DNA of 64,000 bases from Sphingomonas sp. URHD0057 (GTDB taxonomy: Bacteria; Pseudomonadota; Alphaproteobacteria; Sphingomonadales; Sphingomonadaceae). A model generated the notes under the pieces. It did no database searches, was not told where the DNA came from, and worked only from the letters and a program-made list of their open reading frames with translations. The stretch covers positions 62,001 to 126,000 of the forward strand of contig NZ_JIAU01000005.1 of assembly GCF_000620665.1 (NCBI RefSeq), read 5' to 3'. Made by a program: the position numbers and the translations under genes. Within the stretch, counting starts at the first letter, position 1; each line of letters starts with the position of its first letter. This document shows positions 1 to 11,118 of this stretch, one piece after another.

Positions 1-411
1 GTGTTCGGATCGCTCAAATGCGACTGCGGGCCGCAGCTCAAGGAAGCGCTTCGGATCATCGGCGCGGCGGGTGGCGGCGTGCTGCTGTATCTGCGTCAGG
101 AAGGGCGCGGCATCGGGCTGGCCAACAAGCTTCGCGCCTATGCGCTGCAGGATCGCGGTCTCGACACGGTCGACGCTAACCGCCGCCTGGGCTTTGCCGA
201 CGATGAGCGCGACTATGCGCATGCCGCGGCAATGCTTCGGACGCTCGGAGTCGATGAGGTCCGGCTCCTGACCAACAATCCGGACAAGGTTTCGGGTTTG
301 GAAAGCGCGGGAATCACAATCGTGGAGCGTGTCCCGCACCACATGCCGACCAATCCGCACAACGCGGACTATCTCGCGACCAAACGCCGGAAGAGCGGGC
401 ACTTAATCTAG
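1..411 (+). CDS. ribA: GTP cyclohydrolase II, C-terminal part (5' end outside the window)
   Basis: The fragment opens with [12 protein letters not shown], carrying the Cys-Asp-Cys zinc turn of GTP cyclohydrolase II, followed by QEGRGIGL near residue 33 and a TNNPDK motif. The enzyme opens GTP to the diaminopyrimidine that starts riboflavin synthesis in the cytosol. The first zinc cysteine and the N-terminus lie before base 1, so the GTG at base 1 is not a real start. Its stop overlaps by nine bases the stop of the convergent HAD gene. This copy matters because the RibA-like domain of the RibBX protein at 50.5-51.8 kb lacks all zinc ligands, so this stand-alone protein is probably the working GTP cyclohydrolase. 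Confidence 0.93.
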   Translation: MFGSLKCDCGPQLKEALRIIGAAGGGVLLYLRQEGRGIGLANKLRAYALQDRGLDTVDANRRLGFADDERDYAHAAAMLRTLGVDEVRLLTNNPDKVSGLESAGITIVERVPHHMPTNPHNADYLATKRRKSGHLI

Positions 412-1089
412 CCCGAGCAACCGCCGAACGTCGTCGAAGCTATGCGCGATCTCCGCTACGCCGAGGTTCCGCAATCTTTCGGTATGGCCAGCGAGGCAGT
501 GCGCGCCGGCCGTTAGGCCGATCACGCGAGCGCCCGAAGCAAGCGCCCCGGTTACACCGACGACTGAATCCTCGAGGATCACGCTGCGGCCGATGTCGAC
601 GCCGAGTTGATCGGCGGCGAAGAGATAGAGATCGGGCGCGGGTTTGCCGCGTTCGACATGCTCGTTGCCGCTGTAAACGTGATCCCCGAACACGCCGGTG
701 AGGCCGAGGTGCTGGAGATGCCCCCGAAGCCAGCGAGTCGAGCTGGACGACGCGACTGCCATTGGAAGGTCCGCTGGCAAGGAACGAACAAAGTCGATTG
801 CGCCAGCGACCGCCTGGACGCCTTCCTCCAGCGCGCGAACGCTCTGCTCCTTGCGCCGTTGGTGGAACTCGGCCGGGAGCGGTCGGCCGATCTGACTTTC
901 AAGAGCTGCAAGGAAGTCCCGGCCGGCAAGACCGACATAGCGCTCCATGGCTTCTTCGACGGTGTGGCGATGGCCGAGGTCGGTCAGAAGCTCGGCGAGG
1001 AGGCGGTTGCCCTCATATTCGCTCTCGAGGAGCACGCCGTCGAAATCGAAAATGATCGCGTCGAAGCTAGTCGTTTGGGATTTGGGCAT
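403..1089 (-). CDS. HAD-superfamily hydrolase (phosphoglycolate phosphatase / beta-phosphoglucomutase-like)
   Basis: 228 residues with the four HAD motifs: [10 protein letters not shown] near residue 15 (nucleophile Asp15, acid Asp17), a VASSSS segment as motif II, the lysine of GKPAPD as motif III, and ILEDSVVGV as the metal-binding motif IV. The helical cap between motifs I and II marks subclass IA, which dephosphorylates small sugar phosphates or transfers phosphate on hexoses. The substrate cannot be told from sequence. Its start codon shares one base with the stop of the upstream YggS gene, so the two are probably co-transcribed. Confidence 0.88.
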   Translation of the reverse strand: MPKSQTTSFDAIIFDFDGVLLESEYEGNRLLAELLTDLGHRHTVEEAMERYVGLAGRDFLAALESQIGRPLPAEFHQRRKEQSVRALEEGVQAVAGAIDFVRSLPADLPMAVASSSSTRWLRGHLQHLGLTGVFGDHVYSGNEHVERGKPAPDLYLFAADQLGVDIGRSVILEDSVVGVTGALASGARVIGLTAGAHCLAGHTERLRNLGVAEIAHSFDDVRRLLGLD

Positions 1090-1745
1090 CAGTCCTCGAA
1101 CAGCGAGGTGCCGACGCGGACCGCCGTCGCACCGAGCATCACAGCGGCCTCATAGTCCGCCGACATGCCCATGCTCAGGCCCGTGACGTCATGGCGCCGT
1201 GCTAACTTGTTGAGAAGAGCGAAATAAGGAGCCGGCTCGACCCCCAGCGGGGGAATCGCCATGAGCCCGGCGAGCGGCAGAGGCGACGCGCGGACCGCAG
1301 CGGCGAGCGCGCCGACCTCCCCGATCGGGCAGCCGCCCTTCTGCTCTTCCTCGCCGATGTTCACTTGAATGTAGACCGCGGGAAAGCGCCGCGCCTTGTC
1401 CGCTTCCTTGACGAGGGCATCGAGAAGCGAAGCGCGATCGAGCGAATGGATCGCGTCGAACAGCGCGACGGCTTCGGCGGCCTTGTTGGATTGCAGCCGC
1501 CCGATGCAGTGGAGCAGAATGTCCGGATACCGGGAGCGAAGCGCGGGCCATTTGGCGAGCGCATCCTGCACCCGGCTTTCACCAAAGCTGCGCTGGCCAG
1601 CGGAGATCAGCGCTTCGATCGCCTCGCCGAGGCGAGTCTTGCTGACCGCGATGAGCTCGACGTCGGCCGGATCGCGGCGTGCGATGCCGGCGGACTTGGC
1701 GATTAGATCGAGGATATGTTGGCGCCGCTCAGCCGCGCCGGTCAT
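1089..1745 (-). CDS. YggS family pyridoxal-phosphate homeostasis protein
   Basis: 218 residues when started at the ATG that gives MTGAAERRQ; a longer ATG at 1805 would run into the neighbouring gene. The fold is the alanine-racemase-like TIM barrel of YggS/PLPBP: the PLP lysine sits in ELIAVSKTRL, with SFGESRVQDA, HCIGRLQSNK and the phosphate-binding LSMGMSADYE near the C-terminus. Family members bind PLP without known catalysis and buffer vitamin B6 and amino-acid pools. The gene begins eight bases after the stop of the outer-membrane protein gene and runs into the HAD gene, so these three may form one transcript. Confidence 0.93.
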   Translation of the reverse strand: MTGAAERRQHILDLIAKSAGIARRDPADVELIAVSKTRLGEAIEALISAGQRSFGESRVQDALAKWPALRSRYPDILLHCIGRLQSNKAAEAVALFDAIHSLDRASLLDALVKEADKARRFPAVYIQVNIGEEEQKGGCPIGEVGALAAAVRASPLPLAGLMAIPPLGVEPAPYFALLNKLARRHDVTGLSMGMSADYEAAVMLGATAVRVGTSLFED

Positions 1746-1752
1746 CGATGGA

Positions 1753-2469
1753 TCAGAACTTGAAGGCAGTGCCGATGTAGACGGCCTGGCTGTCGCGCCG
1801 CTCATCCTGCAGCGCCGACATCTTGTCGCGCTCGATCTGGTAGCGGACGCCGCCGGTCAGCGCGAACCGCTGCGACAGCGAATAGGAGCCGCCGAGATCG
1901 ACCCAGCCGTTGTCGCCTTTGCGCAGGCCAGGAAGAGCGTGGTCGGTACCGCGCTCGGCGCCGACCGCGACTCGGCCGGTAAATTTCTTGAGCGAATAGC
2001 TGACGCCCACGATCGCGCTCTCGCGTCCGCCGAGCGCCGTATCCGCTTCCTTGACCTTGGCGACATCGCCAGCGACCGCGAAACGGCGCCAGCCCACGGC
2101 CACGCCGAGATTATAGGTGGTCGGCGCCAGGGCAACCGCCGTCGGCGCCGTCGACGCATCCGCGAGCTGGGTCTGAGCCGGCGTAGTCGTGCGTGCGCGA
2201 ATTGCGACCCGGACCTGCGACGGCCGTCCCTTCGCCGGCGCCGGGGTGAACTTGAAATCGTGGAGCGAAAGGCCACGGCCGGCGAGCGCCGCCGCGAGCT
2301 TGGGATCGGCATTGGCCGGAGTGAAGGATGAAATCGGATCGAAGCTCAGCGAAATCGCTGACGGCCGCTTGGTCGAGGTGCTGGCGGCGAATGCCGGAGA
2401 CAGCACGAGACTGCTCGCGGCAATGGCCGCAAGCAGCTTGGCTTCCCTCCGACTCGCGATCTTCAGCAA
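1753..2469 (-). CDS. Predicted small outer-membrane beta-barrel protein
   Basis: The protein has a signal peptide ending at PAFA, a proline- and alanine-rich stretch, then a C-terminal half of alternating polar and aromatic residues (GVAVGWRRFAVAGDV, IVGVSYSLKKF, WVDLGGSYSLSQRF) that ends in Phe, as outer-membrane barrels recognised by BamA do. I chose the TTG at 2469 because AGGGAG lies nine bases upstream and the signal peptide starts right after it. Another in-frame TTG at 2541 adds 24 residues without a signal. No specific function is recognisable. It is the first gene of a likely three-gene minus-strand operon with the YggS and HAD genes. Confidence 0.6.
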   Translation of the reverse strand: MLKIASRREAKLLAAIAASSLVLSPAFAASTSTKRPSAISLSFDPISSFTPANADPKLAAALAGRGLSLHDFKFTPAPAKGRPSQVRVAIRARTTTPAQTQLADASTAPTAVALAPTTYNLGVAVGWRRFAVAGDVAKVKEADTALGGRESAIVGVSYSLKKFTGRVAVGAERGTDHALPGLRKGDNGWVDLGGSYSLSQRFALTGGVRYQIERDKMSALQDERRDSQAVYIGTAFKF

Positions 2470-2657
2470 ATCCAAAGACTCCCTGTTACGAGTCGATATA
2501 GTCCGTCCAACCTGAAGGTTCCATGAGCGGAATCGATTCAATTGCCTGCTGTTGCCGACTCAACACAATGTGGTTCAGCAGCGGGACACGCTTGCGGGAG
2601 GACCTTGACTATCTATAACGCCGCCAAACCTGAATTTCTCTCCTTCGAGGATCGCCG

Positions 2658-3092
2658 ATGACTCGTCCGCACACGACCGCTGCCGCACTTCTGGTACTTG
2701 CCCTTGCAACATCGGGATGCGCGGCGAACCGCAGCCTACCCTCGCGGCTGGCGCCGTCGAAGATGACCAACATCGGCGTCAACAGCTATCTCTGGCGGGC
2801 GGCAATCGACACCGTCTCATTCGCCCCGTTGCTTCAGGCCAACCCCAACAGCGGCGTGATCATCACCGACTGGTATTCGAGCCCGAAGGCGCCGGGCGAG
2901 CGAGTGAAGCTGACGGTCGCGGTCCTCGACCCCGACCTTCGCGCCGACGCCCTGCGCGTCTCCGCGGCGCGGCAGGTCAACCAAAGCGGGGCGTGGGTCG
3001 ATGCGCCGGTGACGGCGGCCACGGTGCAGAAGCTCGAGGACATCATCCTGACCAGGGCCCGCGACCTCCGCCGCGCCACTGTCCGGGGCTAA
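2658..3092 (+). CDS. DUF3576 domain lipoprotein
   Basis: 144 residues starting with a lipoprotein signal peptide whose lipobox is ATSGCAAN (Cys21 lipidated). The rest ([20 protein letters not shown], then the ITDWY segment) matches the DUF3576 family, small alphaproteobacterial lipoproteins of unknown function. It lies ten bases upstream of leuS and precedes lptE, so it may belong to the same transcript and reach the outer membrane. The family assignment is from remembered motifs. Confidence 0.82.
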   Translation: MTRPHTTAAALLVLALATSGCAANRSLPSRLAPSKMTNIGVNSYLWRAAIDTVSFAPLLQANPNSGVIITDWYSSPKAPGERVKLTVAVLDPDLRADALRVSAARQVNQSGAWVDAPVTAATVQKLEDIILTRARDLRRATVRG

Positions 3093-3102
3093 TGAATCCA
3101 CC

Positions 3103-5622
3103 ATGACGGGGCGTTTCGACCCGGCCGAAGCCGACCGCCGCTGGCAAGCGCGGTGGGCCGAGCAGCGCTGTTTCGAGGCGGACAGCGAAAGCGCCAAGCC
3201 CAAGACCTATGTGCTGGAGATGTTCCCTTACCCGTCGGGACGCATCCACATGGGCCATGTGCGCAACTATACGATGGGCGACGTCATCGCCCGCTATCGG
3301 CGGATGCAGGGCCATGAAGTGCTTCACCCGATGGGTTGGGACGCCTTCGGCATGCCGGCCGAGAATGCCGCGATGGAGCGCGGCGTCCATCCCGGCCAGT
3401 GGACCTGGCACAATATCGAAACAATGCGCGAGCAGCTCAAACAGATCGGCTTCGCGCTCGACTGGTCGCGCGAGCTCGCGACCTGCGACCCGACTTATTA
3501 CGGGCATGAGCAAGCGCTGTTCCTCGACCTGTTCGACGCCGGGCTCGTCTATCGCAAGGAGAGCGAGGTCAATTGGGACCCGGTCGACATGACCGTGCTC
3601 GCCAACGAGCAGGTGATCGACGGCCGCGGCTGGCGCTCGGGTGCGCTGGTCGAACGGCGCAAGCTCGCGCAGTGGTTCCTCAAGATTACCGATTTCGCCG
3701 AGGAGCTGCTCGACGGCCTCAAGACGCTCGACCAATGGCCCGACAAGGTCCGGCTGATGCAGGAGAATTGGATCGGCAAGAGCCGCGGGCTGCAGTTCCG
3801 CTTCCGCCCGGCCGAGCCGGTTGACTCCATCGATGGCGTCGACGTGTTCACGACCCGCCCCGACACGATCTTTGGCGCGAGCTTCGTTGCGATTGCGGCC
3901 GGCCACCCCATCGCGCAAGCACTCGCCGCGCAGGATTCCGAGGCCGCCGAGTTCATCGCCGAGTGCCAGCGTGGCGGAACCAGCCTCGCCGACATCGAGG
4001 CCGCCGAGAAACAGGGATTCAAGACGGCGCTGGAAGTCGTGCACCCGCTCGACCCCGAATGGCGGCTGCCGGTCTACATCGCGAACTTCGTGCTGATGGA
4101 CTATGGCACCGGCGCGATTTTCGGCGTGCCCGGCCACGACCAGCGCGACTTCGAATTCGCGCGCAAATACGGCCTGCCGATCAAGCGCGTGGTCGCCGCC
4201 AGCAGCGAAGACGCATCGCTGCCGATTACGGGCGAGGCCGAGGTTATCGATGGCGTCGCGGTCAACTCGCGCTTCCTCGATGGCCTGACCGGCGAGCAGG
4301 CGACCGCGGACATCATCCGCCGCGCCGAGGAAGCCGGATGGGGCAAGGGCACGATCGCGTGGCGGCTGCGCGATTGGGGCGTGTCGCGCCAGCGTTACTG
4401 GGGCACGCCAATCCCGATCATCCATTGCGGGAAGTGCGGCGCCGTCCCGGTCCCGCGCGACCAGCTTCCGGTCGTATTGCCCGAAGACGTCAGCTTCGAC
4501 GCGCCCGGCAACCCGCTCGATCGGCACCCGACGTGGAAGCATGTCGATTGCCCGAGTTGCGGCGGCGAGGCGATGCGCGAGACCGACACCCTCGATACGT
4601 TCGTCGATTCGAGCTGGTACTTCATCCGCTTCGCCAGCCAACCCAACGACCGCCCGTTCGACCGCGCCGAAGCCGAGCAATGGCTGCCCGTCGGCCAATA
4701 TATCGGCGGCGTCGAGCATGCGATCCTGCACCTGCTCTACGCGCGCTTCTGGACCCGCGCCTTGCAGCATCTTGGCAAGCTGAATGTCGCGGAGCCGTTC
4801 ACCGGCCTGTTCACGCAGGGCATGGTGACGCACGAGACCTATCGCGCCGGGGACGGGAGCTGGCTTAGCCCGGATGAGGTCCGCAAGGACGGCGACGACT
4901 GGATCCACATCGAGAGCGGCCATCCGGTCACTCCGGGCCGAATCGAGAAGATGTCGAAGTCGAGGCGCAATACGATCGACCCCGAGCCCATCCTCGCCAA
5001 ATATGGCGCCGACGCAGTGCGCTGGTTCATGCTGTCCGACAGCCCGCCGGAGCGCGATCTCGAATGGTCCGAAGCCGGTATCGAGGGCGCCGCGCGCTTC
5101 GTTCAGCGTGTGTGGCGCCTGGCCAGCGACCAACGGTCAGGCGAAGGCAACGACGAGGCTCTTCAGCGCAAGCTGCACCGCGTCATCGCGGCAGTCGGCG
5201 AAGCGATCGACGGCCTGCAGTTCAACAAGGCCGTCGCGCAACTCTATGAGCTGGTCAACGCGATCGAAAAGGCGCCGCCTTCCACCACGCGGGCCGACGC
5301 GATCCGGAGCCTGATCCAATTGATCGCCCCGATGGCGCCGCACCTCGCGGAAGAGGCCTGGGCGTTGCTCGGCGGCGACGGCCTCGTCGTTGAATCGGCG
5401 TGGCCGAGTTTCGATCCGGCCCTGCTGGTTGACGACCAGGTGACCCTGGCGATCCAGATCAACGGCAAGCTGCGCGACACGCTGAGCGCGCCGCGGGGAT
5501 TGCCTCGGGAAGACGCCGAGGCGCTCGCCCTCGCCTCGGACAAGGTGCAGCGGCAACTTGCCGGCGCCAGTCCGCGCAAGGTGATTGTCGTTCCCGACCG
5601 ACTGGTGAATATCGTCGCATGA
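3103..5622 (+). CDS. leuS: Leucyl-tRNA synthetase
   Basis: 839 residues, a usual length for bacterial LeuRS. Class I signatures are HMGH near residue 49 ([16 protein letters not shown]) and KMSKS near residue 616. Between them is the CP1 editing domain with [12 protein letters not shown], which hydrolyses mischarged tRNA, followed by the zinc-knuckle-like HCGKCG...CPSCGG pair. The enzyme charges tRNA-Leu in the cytosol. The stop overlaps the start of lptE (ATGA), a tight coupling of leuS, lptE and holA. A very long open frame on the opposite strand (3043-5133) is a GC-driven shadow. Confidence 0.98.
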   Translation: MTGRFDPAEADRRWQARWAEQRCFEADSESAKPKTYVLEMFPYPSGRIHMGHVRNYTMGDVIARYRRMQGHEVLHPMGWDAFGMPAENAAMERGVHPGQWTWHNIETMREQLKQIGFALDWSRELATCDPTYYGHEQALFLDLFDAGLVYRKESEVNWDPVDMTVLANEQVIDGRGWRSGALVERRKLAQWFLKITDFAEELLDGLKTLDQWPDKVRLMQENWIGKSRGLQFRFRPAEPVDSIDGVDVFTTRPDTIFGASFVAIAAGHPIAQALAAQDSEAAEFIAECQRGGTSLADIEAAEKQGFKTALEVVHPLDPEWRLPVYIANFVLMDYGTGAIFGVPGHDQRDFEFARKYGLPIKRVVAASSEDASLPITGEAEVIDGVAVNSRFLDGLTGEQATADIIRRAEEAGWGKGTIAWRLRDWGVSRQRYWGTPIPIIHCGKCGAVPVPRDQLPVVLPEDVSFDAPGNPLDRHPTWKHVDCPSCGGEAMRETDTLDTFVDSSWYFIRFASQPNDRPFDRAEAEQWLPVGQYIGGVEHAILHLLYARFWTRALQHLGKLNVAEPFTGLFTQGMVTHETYRAGDGSWLSPDEVRKDGDDWIHIESGHPVTPGRIEKMSKSRRNTIDPEPILAKYGADAVRWFMLSDSPPERDLEWSEAGIEGAARFVQRVWRLASDQRSGEGNDEALQRKLHRVIAAVGEAIDGLQFNKAVAQLYELVNAIEKAPPSTTRADAIRSLIQLIAPMAPHLAEEAWALLGGDGLVVESAWPSFDPALLVDDQVTLAIQINGKLRDTLSAPRGLPREDAEALALASDKVQRQLAGASPRKVIVVPDRLVNIVA

Positions 5623-6119
5623 TGCGGCCCGCCGCTCTCCTCCTGGCCTGCCTGGCGTTGCCGGGATGCGGCCTTCATCCGCTTTATGGCGGCGGTGCCT
5701 CGAGCCCCATCGCGGCGACCCTTCGCGCCGTCGAGGTGGCGCCGATCGCGGGGCAGTCGGGGTGGTTCATGCACAGCAAGCTGGTCGACCGGCTCGGCGA
5801 ATCGGGCAGCGGCGCCGCGCAATACCGGCTCGACGTTACGCTGGACGACAACATCACCTCGTTCGGCATCCGGGGCGACCGCGCGGCGACACGCGAACGC
5901 CGCACCCTGCGCGCGCGCTACCAGTTGGTCAGCCTCGCAACCGGTACCGTGGTCCTCGATGCGACGGCGGGGTCCGACTCCGGCATCGACATCGTCAGCT
6001 CCGAATATGCGACGGTCGCCGCCGAGCAGACCGCGCTCGAGCAATTGTCCGATATCGTCGCCGACCAGATCGTCGCCCGCCTCAGCATCTATGCGGCGCG
6101 CACGCAGCCCGGCAGGTGA
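5619..6119 (+). CDS. lptE: LPS assembly lipoprotein LptE
   Basis: 166 residues with a lipoprotein signal ([14 protein letters not shown]). The [10 protein letters not shown] segment after the lipidated cysteine is typical of alphaproteobacterial LptE. LptE plugs the LptD barrel and helps place lipopolysaccharide on the cell surface. The position between leuS and holA is the conserved one. The start overlaps the leuS stop, and the stop overlaps the GTG of holA. Confidence 0.9.
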   Translation: MMRPAALLLACLALPGCGLHPLYGGGASSPIAATLRAVEVAPIAGQSGWFMHSKLVDRLGESGSGAAQYRLDVTLDDNITSFGIRGDRAATRERRTLRARYQLVSLATGTVVLDATAGSDSGIDIVSSEYATVAAEQTALEQLSDIVADQIVARLSIYAARTQPGR

Positions 6120-7132
6120 AGGCGAGCAAGGCCTCGATCGGCCGCTCGGTCGACCAGCCGAGCGCCGACATTCGCTTGTATCTGTTTCATGGCCCGGATG
6201 AAGCGCAGTCGCGGGGCCTGGGGGAACGGCTGCTGCAGGCGCTCGGCGCAACGAAATTCATGATTGCCGGCGGGACGGTCAAATCGGACCCAGCCTCGCT
6301 CGCCGATGAAGCGGGCGCCCTCAGCCTCTTCGGCGGCAAGCGCGCGATCTGGGTCGAGCCGGCGACCAAAGACATTGAGGACGGGGTCGTCGCGTTGCTC
6401 GAAGGCGCGGTGCCGGAAAGCCCGGTGATCGCAATTGCCGGATCGCTTCCCAAGACATCCGCCCTGCTCAAGCTGGCCGAGTCATCTCCCCAGGGGCTGG
6501 CTTACGCCTCCTATGTTCCGGAAGGACAGGATGCCATCCGCATGGTGGTCGACCTTGGCCGCCGTTACGGGCTCAAGATCAGTCCCCCGGTAGCGGCGCG
6601 GATCGCCGACAGCAGCGCCAACGACCAGGCCATTGCCGCGCAGGAGTTGCAGAAGCTGGCATTGTACATCGATGCCTCGCCGCAGATGCCGAAGGAGCTC
6701 GATCACTCGGCAATCGACGCGGTTGGCGCCGCTGCGGCGGAGGGGGACTTCGGCCGGCTGGCGGACTTGGCGATGACCGGCGACGTGGCCGGCCTTGCCG
6801 ATGAGCTCGCCGCTTTGTCGCCGGCCGGGACCGAGGCCATTCCCGTCATCCGGTCGCTGCAGCGCCGGCTGCTGATGCTGGCGCCGATGCGGGCCCGGGT
6901 GGAACGCGGCGAATCTCCCGACGCCGTCATGACGTCGATGGGCAGGGCATTGTTCTGGAAGGACAAATCCGCTGCAGGCAGGATGCTCACTCTGTGGCCG
7001 GCGACCAAGCTGGCGACGGTCTCGGAGCGCGCCTCCAATCTCGAGCGGGCGGTGATTTTCGGGCCGGCGCCCGACCGCGAAACGTTGGGCGAAGAATTGC
7101 TTGCAATCGCGCGGGCAGCGCGCTCGCGGTGA
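6116..7132 (+). CDS. holA: DNA polymerase III subunit delta
   Basis: 338 residues from a GTG that overlaps the lptE stop (GTGA). The sequence LYLFHGPDEAQSRGLGERLL is the degenerate P-loop region of the clamp-loader delta subunit, followed by the ALSLFGGKRAIWV strand and a helical C-terminal domain. Delta opens the beta clamp during loading. The longer open frame reading back to 5666 lies inside lptE and is not used. Its partner dnaN begins at the other end of this window. Confidence 0.94.
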   Translation: MKASKASIGRSVDQPSADIRLYLFHGPDEAQSRGLGERLLQALGATKFMIAGGTVKSDPASLADEAGALSLFGGKRAIWVEPATKDIEDGVVALLEGAVPESPVIAIAGSLPKTSALLKLAESSPQGLAYASYVPEGQDAIRMVVDLGRRYGLKISPPVAARIADSSANDQAIAAQELQKLALYIDASPQMPKELDHSAIDAVGAAAAEGDFGRLADLAMTGDVAGLADELAALSPAGTEAIPVIRSLQRRLLMLAPMRARVERGESPDAVMTSMGRALFWKDKSAAGRMLTLWPATKLATVSERASNLERAVIFGPAPDRETLGEELLAIARAARSR

Positions 7133-7133
7133 G

Positions 7134-8000
<867 letters not shown>

Positions 8001-8008
8001 CCGCTCAG

Positions 8009-8791
8009 TCACGCCGCCACCGCCAGGGCGGGGAGCCGGCCGATGAGCTCGCGGGCCAGCCGGACGTAGGCTTCCGAGCCCGGGCAGCGCAGGTCGTAGA
8101 TCAGCGCCGGCAGCCCATGGCTCGGCGCCTCCGACAGGCGCACGTTGCGCGGCACGACGGTCTCGAACACGGTCGCTCCGAGGCAGGCGCGGACGTCTTC
8201 CGCCACCGCGCCCGAGAGATTGTTGCGGCGGTCGAACATGGTCAGCGCGACGCCGAGGATCGAAAGCTGCGAATTGAAGGCGGAGCGGATCCGCTCCACG
8301 GTCTGGAGCAACTGGCTCAAACCCTCGAGCGCAAAAAACTCGCACTGCAGCGGCACGAGCAGATGCCGCGCCGCGACGAGCGCATTCACGGTGAGCAGCC
8401 CAAGCGACGGCGGGCAATCGATAAGCGCAATGTCCCACCGCCCCGGCGGCTCGGCGGCCAGAGCCTTGTCGAGCCGATGCGCGCGGTCCTCGAGCCCGAC
8501 CATCTCGATCTCGGCCCCCGAGAGATCGACGGTCGCCGGCAACAGATCGAGGCGCGGCACGCGCGTGGCGACGGCCGCCTCGCTGACCGAGGCGCTGCCG
8601 ATCAGCACGTCATAGCTCGACCGGATACGTTGAGCGTGACCAATCCCCACCCCGGTCGACGCATTGCCTTGCGGGTCGAGGTCGACGAGCAAGACGCGCC
8701 ACCCGATCGCTGCCAGAGCGGTGGCGAGGTTGATCGCCGTCGTGGTCTTGCCGACCCCGCCCTTCTGATTGGCCACCGCGATCCGAATCAC
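8009..8791 (-). CDS. parA: Chromosome partitioning ATPase ParA
   Basis: 260 residues from a GTG at 8791 ([18 protein letters not shown]). The deviant Walker A motif KGGVGKTT with its signature lysine lies at residues 10-17, followed by LLVDLDPQGNAST and the Walker B strand ALIDCPPSLGLLTVNAL. The short N-terminus without an HTH marks the chromosomal (Soj-type) ParA. ATP-bound dimers coat the nucleoid and pull ParB-parS complexes. An ATG 90 bases further upstream would extend into rsmG and is unlikely, because the GTG overlaps the rsmG stop. Confidence 0.97.
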   Translation of the reverse strand: MIRIAVANQKGGVGKTTTAINLATALAAIGWRVLLVDLDPQGNASTGVGIGHAQRIRSSYDVLIGSASVSEAAVATRVPRLDLLPATVDLSGAEIEMVGLEDRAHRLDKALAAEPPGRWDIALIDCPPSLGLLTVNALVAARHLLVPLQCEFFALEGLSQLLQTVERIRSAFNSQLSILGVALTMFDRRNNLSGAVAEDVRACLGATVFETVVPRNVRLSEAPSHGLPALIYDLRCPGSEAYVRLARELIGRLPALAVAA

Positions 8792-9402
8792 GCCTTGTGC
8801 CTCGCCTTCACGCCCGTCGCGACGATTATCCGGGAATCCGCGTCCGTCAGGCTTTGTTCCACGTGGAACACACCTTGCCATGCGCGTTGGGCCTCGGCCA
8901 GTTCGGATTGCGCATTCCGTCCCTTAGGGAGAACCCAGCGGCTATTTCTTGTGGACAAGTGGTGGGATAGTTCGAGCAGTTTGGGCAGTGGCGCGACGGC
9001 GCGCGCGGTGATCACATCGAACTTTCGCTCTAGGCTTTCGGCCCTGCCGCGGACGATGATTGTCTCAATCCCAAGTGATTCTGCCGCCTTGTGGAGGAAT
9101 TCGGCGCGAAGACGCCGCGGTTCCACCAAAGTGACCGGCCCGTCCACGAGGCAAGCAATGACGATTCCGGGCAGCCCCGCGCCCGATCCGATGTCGAGCC
9201 AGGATGCCCCGGCGTGGGGCTCGAATCGTACCAGCTGGGCCGAATCCACAATGTGGCGCTCCCACAGATGGTCGATGGTCGAAGGCGAAACCAGGTTTTG
9301 CCGCTGATTCTCCTCAACGAGCAAGCCAGCGTAGGCCTCCAGCCTGCCGAATGTTTCACGTGAAACAGGCCGACCCGCAGCCTGCTCGAGCTCGCCGATC
9401 AC
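8788..9402 (-). CDS. rsmG: 16S rRNA (guanine527-N7)-methyltransferase
   Basis: 204 residues with the SAM-binding motif [15 protein letters not shown] and the neighbouring [14 protein letters not shown] of RsmG (GidB). It methylates G527 of 16S rRNA at N7. The gene doubles as a partition-site carrier: two parS palindromes fall in its reading frame, encoding VSRET near the N-terminus and FHVEQ near the C-terminus. The start overlaps the mnmG stop and the stop overlaps the parA start, so mnmG-rsmG-parA-parB read as one operon. Confidence 0.96.
   Translation of the reverse strand: MIGELEQAAGRPVSRETFGRLEAYAGLLVEENQRQNLVSPSTIDHLWERHIVDSAQLVRFEPHAGASWLDIGSGAGLPGIVIACLVDGPVTLVEPRRLRAEFLHKAAESLGIETIIVRGRAESLERKFDVITARAVAPLPKLLELSHHLSTRNSRWVLPKGRNAQSELAEAQRAWQGVFHVEQSLTDADSRIIVATGVKARHKA
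8855..8870. other. parS site (in the rsmG 3' region)
   Basis: TGTTCCACGTGGAACA is a perfect 16-base palindrome and fits the ParB target TGTTNCACGTGNAACA. It lies inside the rsmG coding sequence, where it encodes FHVEQ, about 60 bases before the parA start. Confidence 0.9.
9352..9367. other. parS site (in the rsmG 5' region)
   Basis: TGTTTCACGTGAAACA is the canonical chromosomal parS palindrome with no mismatch. It falls in codons 13-18 of rsmG (VSRETF), close to the mnmG-rsmG junction. Confidence 0.95.
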
Positions 9403-11078
9403 GCCGCGGCGCGCCGGCTTGCCGCGACATACAGCGCCGACAGCGCCGCCGGAGTGACCCCGGCGATCCGAGAGGCTTGGTCCAGAGTCTCCGGCCGCGA
9501 GTCATCGAGCCGCTCGACCATCTCGTTCGAAAGACCCGGAACCGCGCCGAAGTCCAAATCGGCCGGAATCCATATGCGCGAGTCACGCCGGACGACTTCC
9601 CACTCGCGCTGCTGCCGCTCGACGTAAGGCGCGTAGAGCGAATCGGCGCGCCCTTCCTCCGTCTCGGCCCACTCTCTGTTTGACCGAGCCGCAAAGTGAC
9701 GCTCGATCTGCGCCTTTCGCCGCGGCGATACACAGCCAGCCCCAAGCGCGGTCTCGCCCAGCCGCGAGGTCGCGTTGTCCGCGCGCAGCGACAAGCGATA
9801 TTCGGCGCGCGCGGTCATCATGCGATAGGGCTCGTTCACCCCCTGAAGCGTCAGATCGTCAACCATCACACCGATGTAGCTTGAGCGCCGGTCAAACCGG
9901 ACCTCGCCCAGGTCGAGCGCCCGTTCTGCAGCGTTGAGCCCAGCGACCAAGCCTTGCGCGGCGGCCTCTTCATACCCGGTCGTCCCGTTAATCTGCCCGG
10001 CGAGGAACAGCCCCGGTAGCTCGCGAGCTTCCAGAGTCGTGTTCAGGCGCCGCGGATCGACGAACTCGTATTCGACCGCGTAGCCGGGCCGCACGATCTC
10101 GGCGCGCTCGAGCCCGGGGATCGTGCAAACGAACTCCTTCTGGATGTCCGCCGGCAACGAGGTCGAGATCCCGTTGGGATAAACCAAATGATCGTCCAAT
10201 CCCTCCGGCTCGAGGAAGATCTGGTGCGATTCGCGCTCGCTGAATCGCTTCACCTTATCCTCGATCGACGGGCAGTAGCGCGGCCCGCGGCCCTCAATCG
10301 CGCCGGCGAACAGCGGCGAATGATCGAAATTGGCACGAATGATGTCGTGAGTGCGCTGGCTGGTTCGAGTGATCGCGCAGCGGACCTGCGGCTGGCGAAC
10401 ATGATCATCCAACGCCGACATGGCCCAGCCATCGGCGTCGCTCGGCTGTTCCTCCAGCCGCGACCAATCGATCGTCCTGCCGTCCAGCCGCGGTGGGGTA
10501 CCGGTCTTGAGCCGCCCCTGCCCCAGGCCAATGTCGCGGACCTGCCCGGCGAGCGCGACGGACGCCTGGTCGTCGCGGCGGCCGCCTGCGACCACCTCCT
10601 GGCCGACGAATAGGCGCGCGTCGAGGAAGGTGCCGGTGGCGATCACCAGCGCTCTGCAGGTCAAGGTGCCCGCGTCCGTCTCCACTCCGGCGAGGCGCTC
10701 ATTGCGGATCACGAAGCGAAGCGCCTCGGCAGTGACGATCTCGACCCCGCTTTCGCCCAGCAGCTCCGCGACCGCGGTGCGGTAAAGCCTCCGGTCGGCC
10801 TGAACGCGCGGTCCCCACACCGCCGGCCCCTTGCTCCGGTTGAGCATCCGGCGGTGAATCGCCGCCCGGTCCGCGGCACGTGCCATCAGTCCGTCGAAGA
10901 CATCGAGCTCGCGCACCAGGTGGCCCTTGCCGACGCCGCCGATCGACGGGTTGCACGACATCTGCCCGGCGTCCGCGGCCCGAAACGTGATCAGGCCGAC
11001 GCGCGCACCGCGGCGCGCCGCAGCGGCCGCGGCTTCGCCTCCGGCATGGCCGGCACCGATGACCAGAACGTCGAACAT
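9399..11078 (-). CDS. mnmG: tRNA uridine-5-carboxymethylaminomethyl modification enzyme MnmG
   Basis: 559 residues. An N-terminal FAD-binding Rossmann motif ([10 protein letters not shown], residues 8-17) is followed by [51 protein letters not shown] and the C-terminal SGLSNE-type helical domain ([14 protein letters not shown]). With MnmE it modifies U34 of several tRNAs. The protein is about 60 residues shorter than the usual 615-630. The missing part lies between [10 protein letters not shown] and [12 protein letters not shown], in the linker before the C-terminal domain. The frame is intact and the motifs are complete. Confidence 0.96.
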   Translation of the reverse strand: MFDVLVIGAGHAGGEAAAAAARRGARVGLITFRAADAGQMSCNPSIGGVGKGHLVRELDVFDGLMARAADRAAIHRRMLNRSKGPAVWGPRVQADRRLYRTAVAELLGESGVEIVTAEALRFVIRNERLAGVETDAGTLTCRALVIATGTFLDARLFVGQEVVAGGRRDDQASVALAGQVRDIGLGQGRLKTGTPPRLDGRTIDWSRLEEQPSDADGWAMSALDDHVRQPQVRCAITRTSQRTHDIIRANFDHSPLFAGAIEGRGPRYCPSIEDKVKRFSERESHQIFLEPEGLDDHLVYPNGISTSLPADIQKEFVCTIPGLERAEIVRPGYAVEYEFVDPRRLNTTLEARELPGLFLAGQINGTTGYEEAAAQGLVAGLNAAERALDLGEVRFDRRSSYIGVMVDDLTLQGVNEPYRMMTARAEYRLSLRADNATSRLGETALGAGCVSPRRKAQIERHFAARSNREWAETEEGRADSLYAPYVERQQREWEVVRRDSRIWIPADLDFGAVPGLSNEMVERLDDSRPETLDQASRIAGVTPAALSALYVAASRRAAA

Positions 11079-11099
11079 GCCCGCCCCTTAACGCATCAG

Positions 11100-11115
11100 T
11101 GTTTCACGTGGAACA
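11100..11115. other. parS site between mnmG and mnmE
   Basis: TGTTTCACGTGGAACA matches TGTTNCACGTGNAACA. Unlike the other two sites it is intergenic, between the mnmE stop (11119) and the mnmG start (11078). It is the third site in a 2.3-kb cluster next to parAB. Confidence 0.9.
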
Positions 11116-11118
11116 TCG

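Noticed and set aside
3043-5133. Very long open frame on the minus strand opposite leuS
   Set aside because: It mirrors the codon pattern of leuS, has no recognisable domain and is rich in Arg, Ala and Gly, as expected for the antisense of a GC-rich gene.
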